Shown: positions 20,485 to 26,572 of the stretch, in pieces
How the letters are laid out: each line of letters starts with the position of its first letter
Numbering within the stretch: position 1 is the stretch's first letter
NCBI RefSeq assembly: GCF_001553625.1
Contig: NZ_CP014230.1
Span: 62,001-126,000, forward strand
Direction of reading: 5' to 3'
Source of the DNA: Desulfomicrobium orale DSM 12838
GTDB taxonomy: Bacteria > Desulfobacterota > Desulfovibrionia > Desulfovibrionales > Desulfomicrobiaceae
Length of the DNA stretch: 64,000 nt
Notes under the pieces: generated by a model
What the model was told of the DNA's origin: nothing
Database searches by the model: none
The model's input: only the letters and a program-made list of their open reading frames with translations
Position numbers and translations under genes: made by a program

Positions 20485-20798
20485 GTCGTGATGCTATTTT
20501 TTTTCATATGATACAATGTTTGTGGGTATTTTTCTTTTTAAGGATTGTACTAATCAACCATAGAGCTATTCGATTTATAAAAAGAAACTACCCAAAAGAA
20601 TGGGAAGATAAATTCCATTTATTTGGCACTTTTGCTTATGGAGGGAATACTATTTTTGATGCTTTTTCAGAAATCAACGATCTAAAATTTAAAAAATTTG
20701 AACAAGCATATGTAGCTGCAATCCGCCAACTTTTCGTTACTATTTTATGTTCTATTATGTTAATTTTAATGTATATTTATATTTTTATAGGATTTTGA
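20475..20798 (+). CDS. Putative immunity protein for Rhs tip 1 (two membrane helices)
   Basis: This 107-residue AT-rich gene overlaps the tip 1 stop by 10 bp, the usual position of an immunity gene. It has hydrophobic segments near residues 8-28 and 86-107, with a basic region between them. A membrane location would suit a tip that attacks the inner membrane. No named immunity family is recognised, so the role rests on position and composition. Confidence 0.6.
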   Translation: MQLSRDAIFFHMIQCLWVFFFLRIVLINHRAIRFIKRNYPKEWEDKFHLFGTFAYGGNTIFDAFSEINDLKFKKFEQAYVAAIRQLFVTILCSIMLILMYIYIFIGF

Positions 20799-20806
20799 AA
20801 CCATAA

Positions 20807-20920
20807 AAATGGAATCATTGGGTTCCTACAAATCCAGGCAATGCTCATGGAAATCCACACTGGGATGTTCAGAAGCCTGGAGGTGATCATATCATATATC
20901 CTGGTGGAGTTGTGAGGTAA
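20807..20920 (+). pseudogene. Rhs tip 2 remnant, HxHWDVQ-type polymorphic toxin end
   Basis: Thirty-seven codons after a TAA encode NPGNAHGNPHWDVQKPGGDH and end at a TAA (20918-20920). The GNPHWDVQ-PGG-H pattern resembles the C-terminal end of the Ntox37-like polymorphic toxin domain, a presumed nuclease. No start and no core precede it, so this is only the last piece of a tip. It is followed 6 bp later by its probable immunity gene. Confidence 0.55.
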
Positions 20921-20926
20921 ATATAA

Positions 20927-21220
20927 ATGAAAAATATTCAAATAATAGATGAAGCAGAAAATTGCACATACGATATTTTCAGCATTGACGAAATGAATTT
21001 CGAAGTTATTTTTCCAGACGGGCAAGATATTGAATTTGCTGAAGATTTACAACAAAGGCTTGGATTGAAAAACACAAACGATATTTTTAATCAATTATGG
21101 AAGAATAAAGCTGATAAAAAGACTATAGATGGTATACATGGCACACTTTTTTTTCAATTATCGCATAAAAAAATTTTTTATCCTACTAAAAGAGAGAATG
21201 AGATGATAGTAAAAATTTAG
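20927..21220 (+). CDS. Putative immunity protein for tip 2
   Basis: This 97-residue soluble acidic protein starts MKNIQIIDEAENCTYDIFSI and has no membrane segment. It begins 6 bp after the tip 2 remnant and is AT-rich like other immunity genes here. The family is not firmly recognised. It appears intact although its toxin is reduced to a fragment. Confidence 0.55.
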   Translation: MKNIQIIDEAENCTYDIFSIDEMNFEVIFPDGQDIEFAEDLQQRLGLKNTNDIFNQLWKNKADKKTIDGIHGTLFFQLSHKKIFYPTKRENEMIVKI

Positions 21221-21227
21221 TACTCTG

Positions 21228-22063
21228 GGCTCAGTCCTCATTAATTGAGATAGAAAATGAGGGAAGCAGCGAGGCACAGAGCTGAAAAGAAAGTATGTGC
21301 GCAGCGGTCATAACGCATGGCTATTCTGCGCCAGTCCTTGATCCTGCCAAACATGACCAAAGATCTTGTGCCGCTGTTTATACAGCTCTTTATCGTAAGA
21401 GATGGGCCTCTTTCGGTTCTTTCTGGGAGGGATGCAAGGCGTAATGCCTCTGGCGAGCAGGGCGTCACGGAACCAGTCAGCGTCGTAACCACGGTCCGCC
21501 AGAAGCTCTCTGGCCTCGGGCAAAGCATCCATAAGCAGGGCGGCTCCCTTGTAGTCGCTCACCTGGCCTTCTGTGAGCGCCATGGCCAGAGGCCTGCCGT
21601 GACCGTCGCAAACAGCATGGAGTTTTGAGTTCAGACCGCCCTTCGTGCGTCCGATACAGCGGGAAAGAGCCCTTTTTTGAGCAAACTGGCGGCGGTACGA
21701 TGGGCTTTGGAGTGGGTCGCATCGATCATCAATCTTCCATCTTTTCCGGCTGTTTTTGCCAGCTCGGTAAAAATATTGTTGAAGACGCCCATCCGGCTCC
21801 AGCGCAAAAAACGATTGTACAGCGTTTTATACGGGCCATACTCACGCGGTGCATCTTTCCATTGCAGGCCATGTTTGATGACATAAATGATGCCGCTTAT
21901 GACTTTCAGGTCATCGACGTGTGGAATGCCGTGTGAAAGTGGAAAGAAAGGCTTGATACGCTCCAGTTGTTTGGCGGAAAGGTAGAAAAGTTGGCTCATT
22001 ACATCCTCCTTTGAGCACAGCTAAACAACTTTCCTCATTTTCACAATTAATGAGGCTTGAGCC
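21228..22063 (-). mobile_element. IS5-family insertion sequence, copy 2 (inverted)
   Basis: This 836-bp relative of copy 1 lies in the opposite orientation. Its terminal repeats are GGCTCAGTCCTCATTAATTG (21228-21247) and, as complement, GGCTCAAGCCTCATTAATTG (22044-22063), each slightly degraded. With copy 1 it brackets the 1.77-kb segment holding cassettes 1 and 2. The TAG target bases remain on the right side (22064-22066) but not on the left. Confidence 0.87.
21241..21999 (-). pseudogene. IS5-family transposase orfA/orfB, copy 2, orfB disrupted
   Basis: OrfA (21631-21999) is complete, starting MSQLFYLSAKQLERIKPFF and running through the slippery run of A, with LMIDATHSKAH in frame. OrfB is broken: near 21350-21366 the sequence for HKIEIMFGR has 7 bases where copy 1 has 6, so the distal part lies in another frame. 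Nine bases are also missing in MDAIDALPEA, which reads MDALPEA. This copy is therefore probably inactive. Confidence 0.8.
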
Positions 22064-22132
22064 TAGAAAGATTTGTAAAAACAGCAAGTTGATTTTGCAT
22101 TTATTTTTTGCCGTTAACAAATTCAGATATCT

Positions 22133-23311
22133 CTCTTCGGGCCGGTCAAGAGCTTCAAGGTCGGCAACATGGTCTTCAACCAGGACTTTGACCGGCGCTA
22201 TCAGGTCACCCGCATGAACGGCGGGGCCTCGGACCGGCGCTACACCCGGGACAAGAACGGCCGGGTCACGGGCATCACAAACGTGCGCACGCCAAGCCTT
22301 GCCGGGCTGAACGCGGCTCTGGGCTATGCGGGGAAAAGCAACCGGCTGGAGAAGATCAGCGGCGCGGGAGCGGGCAAATACGCCTATGACGCCAACGGCA
22401 ATACTGTTTCCGACGGCAGACACACCTTCGCTTATGACGCCCTGAACCGCTTGGTCTCCGTGTCCGTGAAGAACAAGGTGACGGCCCGGTACACCTATGA
22501 CGCCTGGAACCGCCGGACCAGCAAGACTGCCGGCGGGCGGACCGTGCATTACCATTATGATCAGGACAGCCGGCTCATCGGGGAAAGTCTTGCCAACGGC
22601 ACCGTGCTGCGGGAATATGTGTACCTGCACGGCGAGCCGGTGGCGCTGCTGGAATACGAAACCCAACCCGGCTGGTATTTTTACGTCACCGACCACCTGG
22701 GCACCCCGCAGCAGCTGGTGGACGCCCAAGGGACCGTGGTCTGGCAGGCAGCGTATCTGCCCTACGGCGAAGCCAAAGTGCTCACGGCCACAGTGCAGAA
22801 CAACCTGCGCTTCCCCGGCCAGTACTTCGACGCCGAGACAGGCCTGCACTACAATTGGAACAGATACTATAGTCCAAAGACAGGGAGATATACTACCGCT
22901 GATCCCATTGGCCTGGCGGGCGGGATGAATGTATATGCATATGTCGGTGGGAATCCGGTGAATGCAGTGGATGTGGAAGGGTTGTGGGCGAAAAACAATT
23001 ATAATGAACCTATACTAATAAAGCCAGAATACGGACCTCCTGAGTGGCTTGCTCCTGGTGAATGCTACAATGATGACATTGACGGGGTCAAACCACCAGC
23101 TTGGGGTGGCGATTGGTACAAAGTTAAGGGGAATGACAAGTATAAGACAAATGTTACAATAGACAAATGGGGTTTCCCCACACCATCTGGAGATTTTGAA
23201 GGATTAGGAGGTACTAATTTTCCAGACCTTGGAGCATCTACAGATCCACTTCCAGGACGAAAAAGGTCAGGATTTGAAAACCGACACCATGAGTGGAAGC
23301 TAAGAAAATGA
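22133..23311 (+). CDS. Orphan Rhs cassette 3: core fragment plus WY-rich tip
   Basis: Rhs homology starts at the codons for LFGPVKSF, and the first ATG is at 22169. YD-type repeats and the conserved core lead to [20 protein letters not shown]. The tip of about 112 residues (AKNNYNEPILIKPEYGPPEW to HHEWKLRK) is hydrophilic, with several Trp and a final HH. The tip family is not recognised. The upstream Rhs shell and signal peptide are absent, so it is a silent cassette. It ends in an ATGA overlap with its immunity gene. Confidence 0.75.
   Translation, partial: LFGPVKSFKVGNMVFNQDFDRRYQVTRMNGGASDRRYTRDKNGRVTGITNVRTPSLAGLNAALGYAGKSNRLEKISGAGAGKYAYDANGNTVSDGRHTFAYDALNRLVSVSVKNKVTARYTYDAWNRRTSKTAGGRTVHYHYDQDSRLIGESLANGTVLREYVYLHGEPVALLEYETQPGWYFYVTDHLGTPQQLVDAQGTVVWQAAYLPYGEAKVLTATVQNNLRFPGQYFDAETGLHYNWNRYYSPKTGRYTTADPIGLAGGMNVYAYVGGNPVNAVDVEGLWAKNNYNEPILIKPEYGPPEWLAPGECYNDDIDGVKPPAWGGDWYKVKGNDKYKTNVTIDKWGFPTPSGDFEGLGGTNFPDLGASTDPLPGRKRSGFENRHHEWKLRK
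22496..22972 (+). repeat. 477-bp Rhs core segment, copy B
   Basis: This is the second copy of the 477-bp core described at 19564. It differs from copy A by scattered substitutions, for example HGEP for RGEP and YYSPKTGRYTT for [11 protein letters not shown]. Confidence 0.9.
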
Positions 23312-23766
23312 GCGCTAAAAGAATCATATCTTGGATAATTGCAATCTCTGTCTTTCTTTTAGGAATACATTTTATATGGATTTACTTCTTTCCAATACCT
23401 AAGAGTAATCTAACACAATCACAAATATTTGCAATAAAGCCGGGAATGTCAGCAAGTCAGGTAATTTTAATACTTGGGAAGCCAAAGTTAGTTAAAGTTT
23501 ATAAAAAAAATGACCAAGGTGTGAATGTTTTTGATTATTTATATAATTTTGAAGAGGTTACAAAAACATCTAATAGATGCACATGGATTTTTAGTACGCA
23601 AAATTATTTAAAGAAAACTTTAGAAATTTATATAAACTTTCTAAATCAAAAAGTTTCTGGAATAACAATTGAATTGCATGATTTAGCAATTTATTCATAT
23701 GAAAATATTACTGAAAAACCATTTATCAAAAATGAAAATTTACTTTCTAGGTATTTAGCTCCATGA
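23308..23766 (+). CDS. Putative immunity protein for tip 3 (membrane-anchored)
   Basis: This protein of 152 residues begins MSAKRIISWIIAISVFLLG, an N-terminal membrane anchor or signal. A soluble domain with PGMSASQVILILGKPK follows, resembling the SmpA/BamE-like fold. The ATG overlaps the cassette 3 stop (ATGA). The position and low GC content support an immunity role. An upstream GTG at 23293 is possible. It would be exported or anchored facing the periplasm. Confidence 0.6.
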   Translation: MSAKRIISWIIAISVFLLGIHFIWIYFFPIPKSNLTQSQIFAIKPGMSASQVILILGKPKLVKVYKKNDQGVNVFDYLYNFEEVTKTSNRCTWIFSTQNYLKKTLEIYINFLNQKVSGITIELHDLAIYSYENITEKPFIKNENLLSRYLAP

Positions 23767-23823
23767 AAATATAAAGAGAAAAAGCCATAACCAATAAGAA
23801 ATAAGGTTAAAAAACACAGTATG

Positions 23824-24363
23824 GAACAACCTGCGTTTCCCCGGTCAGTACTTCGACGCCGAGACAGGCCTGCACTACAATTGAAACAGGTATTACAACC
23901 CGAAAACAGGAAGATATATCACTGCTGATCCCATAGGCTTGGCTGGCGGGATGAATGTGTATGCGTATGTCGGCGGAAATCCGGTGAACTTCACGGATCC
24001 CTAGGATATGTCAGAAAAGGTGGTAAATCTGGTCAATGGTGGGAATATACGGACAGAAATTTCCAGCGTTGGTTTCATAAATGCGTAAAGCAAGACGGTG
24101 ATCCAGATGCTACTAGAGCAGAATTATCTGATGCTTACGCACTGTGGGTGGAGTATGGCAAACCAGATGGAAAGAACGGTTGTGGAGGTCCTCTTCCTCC
24201 ACCATCAGCTCCGGCAGAGACTTGTGGAGAGGAGTGCCAGAAGATAGCAACAGTCGTAGTTGCTGGTGGTACTGCCTATATAATTTATCGATGCGTAAGA
24301 ATGTTGCCTTCTTTAGCTCCTCCACTTTGGCCGACCATTCCTGCCAATGCGGTGATACCATGA
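23824..24363 (+). pseudogene. Broken Rhs cassette 4
   Basis: A short core piece (NNLRFPGQYFDAETGL to [10 protein letters not shown], ending near 23998) is joined to a tip with RKGGKSGQWWEYTDRNF and the widespread ending YRCVRMLPSLAPPLWPTIP. Two lesions inactivate it. A TGA replaces the Trp codon in HYNWNRYY, and one base is missing near 24001, where DPYGYVRKG would be restored by an added T. The tip family is not named with certainty. The matching immunity gene overlaps the stop. Confidence 0.72.
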
Positions 24364-24785
24364 CTCAAAATAAAAAATCAGCAGCCCATGTCTACACAGT
24401 AGAGCTGCGATTCTCAGGATTTCTGTTGGAACCATCTGAAATTTCAGCTCGATTGGATTTGCAGCCAAGCAATACATTTAGTCAATCACAAGACCAGACA
24501 ATCACAAAGAAGCGGCGCTCATACTGGGCATACAACGGACAAGGGGAGATAGGATTTCAATCCGAATGGACATGTCTGGAGGATGGATTGGGATTTCTTC
24601 TCAAAAGTCTGTATTCCAGAAAAGCTGAAATTATTGCCATTGCCCGTCATTTCGATGGGATTTGGTGGTGCGGTCACTTTCAATCCAGTTTTGATGGTGG
24701 TCCTATTCTGTCTCCGAAGTTGCTAATTGAAATAGGCAGCTATGGGGTTCCTCTCAGCATCGATAATTATTTCTCCGATGAATAG
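24360..24785 (+). CDS. DUF4279-domain immunity protein for tip 4
   Basis: This 141-residue protein starts at the ATG that overlaps the stop of cassette 4. The pattern YTVELRFSGFLLEPSEISARL, followed by KKRRSYWAYNG and CLEDGLGFLLKSL, fits DUF4279, a frequent immunity family in polymorphic toxin loci. The frame is intact even though the toxin is broken. A cell could keep it as protection against siblings that carry an active version. Confidence 0.7.
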   Translation: MTQNKKSAAHVYTVELRFSGFLLEPSEISARLDLQPSNTFSQSQDQTITKKRRSYWAYNGQGEIGFQSEWTCLEDGLGFLLKSLYSRKAEIIAIARHFDGIWWCGHFQSSFDGGPILSPKLLIEIGSYGVPLSIDNYFSDE

Positions 24786-25110
24786 GGGGGGTAAATATTT
24801 TGTGTAACCGGCAGTCGTCGTTAATCGATCTCGCGAAGAGCGCATCCATTATTTTTGGCTTTAGACCATCAGGAGCCCCTTGATTCTGAAACTGAACAGG
24901 AAGACTGCAAAGAGATGTATTTTTTGGCCTTCAGACGGCTGACTTACTTCTACCAAGTGCCCCCAAAAAGAACAATGCTGGGTGGGGTCGAAGTCGATAT
25001 GAAGGTTTCTTCGGCCTCATTCGGGTTCGAAAGCCTTCAGGGCTCCGAAAAAGAGGCCGAGGTATGCTTAAACAGCCTGCCTTTGGCATTTATGAGCGTG
25101 ACGGCGCGTC
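24786..25110. other. Non-coding spacer between cassettes 4 and 5
   Basis: About 325 bp lie between the DUF4279 gene and the start of Rhs homology in cassette 5. An 87-codon open frame (24855-25118) is present but has no credible ribosome binding site or family resemblance. A repeated motif, TTTTGGC(C)TT.AGAC, occurs twice about 70 bp apart. I see no gene or RNA here. Confidence 0.4.
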
Positions 25111-26196
25111 ATCTATGACGCCAACGGCAACACCGTTTCCGACGGCAGACACACCTTCGCTTATGATGCCCTGAACCGTCTGGTCTCCGTGTCCGTGAAG
25201 AACAAGGTGACGGCCCGGTACACCTATGACGCTTGGAACCGCCGGACCAGCAAGACAGCCGGCGGGCGGACCATTCATTACCATTACGATCAGGACAGCC
25301 GGCTCATCGGAGAAAGTCTTGCCAACGGCACCGTGCTGCGGGAATATGTGTACCTGCGCGGTGAGCCCGTGGCGCTGCTGGAATACGAAACCCGGCCCGG
25401 CTGGTATTTTTACGTCACCGACCACCTGGGTACCCCGCAGCAGCTGGTGGATTCCAGAGGAGCCGTGGTCTGGCAGGCCGCCTATCTGCCCTATGGCGAG
25501 GCCAAGGTGCTCAAGGCCACAGTGCAGAACAACCTGCGCTTCCCCGGCCAGTACTTCGACGCCGAGACAGGCCTGCACTACAACTGGAACAGGTATTACA
25601 ACCCGAAGACAGGGAGATATATCACTGCTGATCCCATCGGCCTGGCTGGCGGGATGAATGTGTATGCGTATGTCGGTGGAAATCCGGTGAATGCAGTAGA
25701 TGTGGAAGGGTTAATAACAGAAGTAATTATAACTGGAGGGACATGGTATGGGCATGCTGCGGTGAGTATAAATGGGAGAGTTTACTCAAGTGGAAGGTAT
25801 AATCCAGCATCTGCTCATAGCTTTAAATTGAAAGGTGATAATATAATGATTGTTCAAAATCATTCGACATATATTGAAGGATATAAAAGAAAAGGAAGGA
25901 ATAGTACAGGATATATTTTTGACATTTCTAGCGACGATGAGAGAAAAATTGAGCTGTACTTTAAAACATTAATTAAAAGTGGAAATAGAACTAAATTTGG
26001 GTATAAACTTCAAGATGATTATTCCTTCTTATTTGAGAATTGTGCGACAACTTCTTCTAACGCGCTTCAAGAAGGGCTTTCATGGTTTAGTGCAATGTGG
26101 ATTTATTCCAATAGCCCATATGATTTAGAATTTAATTTAATAACATCTCCATGGCTTGTTCGCAATGTAGTACACTATCCAGGAGAAAAAGAATGA
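25111..26196 (+). CDS. Orphan Rhs cassette 5: core fragment plus NlpC/papain-like tip
   Basis: Rhs homology begins at codons for IYDANGNTVSDGR. The first in-frame start is near 25189. After the core the tip of about 165 residues shows GTWYGHAAVSINGRVYSSG near its start and LFENCATTSSNALQEG near its end. A His followed much later by Asn-Cys is the order seen in permuted NlpC/P60 and LRAT/PPPDE-like folds, so the tip may be a peptidase, amidase or acyltransferase toxin. That assignment is from motif order only. The stop overlaps the following gene by ATGA. Confidence 0.72.
   Translation: MYDANGNTVSDGRHTFAYDALNRLVSVSVKNKVTARYTYDAWNRRTSKTAGGRTIHYHYDQDSRLIGESLANGTVLREYVYLRGEPVALLEYETRPGWYFYVTDHLGTPQQLVDSRGAVVWQAAYLPYGEAKVLKATVQNNLRFPGQYFDAETGLHYNWNRYYNPKTGRYITADPIGLAGGMNVYAYVGGNPVNAVDVEGLITEVIITGGTWYGHAAVSINGRVYSSGRYNPASAHSFKLKGDNIMIVQNHSTYIEGYKRKGRNSTGYIFDISSDDERKIELYFKTLIKSGNRTKFGYKLQDDYSFLFENCATTSSNALQEGLSWFSAMWIYSNSPYDLEFNLITSPWLVRNVVHYPGEKE
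25225..25701 (+). repeat. 477-bp Rhs core segment, copy C
   Basis: This is the third full copy of the 477-bp core described at 19564. In cassette 4 only the last 175 bp of this segment remain. Confidence 0.9.
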
Positions 26197-26572
26197 GAAG
26201 AAAAAGCAAAATTGTATACATTTTCTTTTCTTTATCATTCTTCTTTATTGGAATATATTTTGCTATATATATTCAATAGATGTTGATATACTATCAGTTC
26301 CATATATAAATAAAGGCGTTATATTTACTGAAGATATAGACTTAGTTCAAGAAAAAAGATACATACATATACCAAAGGGGACACAACTATTATTAACCAG
26401 AAGAATGCCTGGATCAAATGAATATTGTATTATAATAAATATATTTCTCGATGATGAAAAGTCGATAAAATTTCTCGATGAAAAACCAAAATATTTTGAA
26501 CCGGTCGTACCTAAACATTCTGGACATCTCCCTTCATCACTTGATCCGGGGATTCTCATCGATCGCGGCTAG
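26193..26572 (+). pseudogene. Immunity-gene candidate for tip 5, frameshifted in a TA run
   Basis: The ATG overlaps the cassette 5 stop. The first frame gives MRRKSKIVYIFFSLSFFF, a membrane anchor, and stops at a TAG at about 26277. A second frame continues without a start from about 26262 (IDVDILSVPYINKGVIF, then EKRYIHIPKGTQLLLTRRM) to a TAG at 26570-26572. A 1-2 base change in the TATATATAT stretch near 26262-26272 would join them into about 126 residues. Either the gene is dead or the short tandem repeat switches it. Confidence 0.55.

Noticed and set aside
18620..22063. Functional composite transposon made of the two IS copies
   Set aside because: Both transposase genes are broken in different places, and no duplicated target flanks the whole unit.
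24855..25118. 87-codon + strand frame between cassettes 4 and 5
   Set aside because: No ribosome site or family signal, and it runs into the Rhs homology in a different frame.
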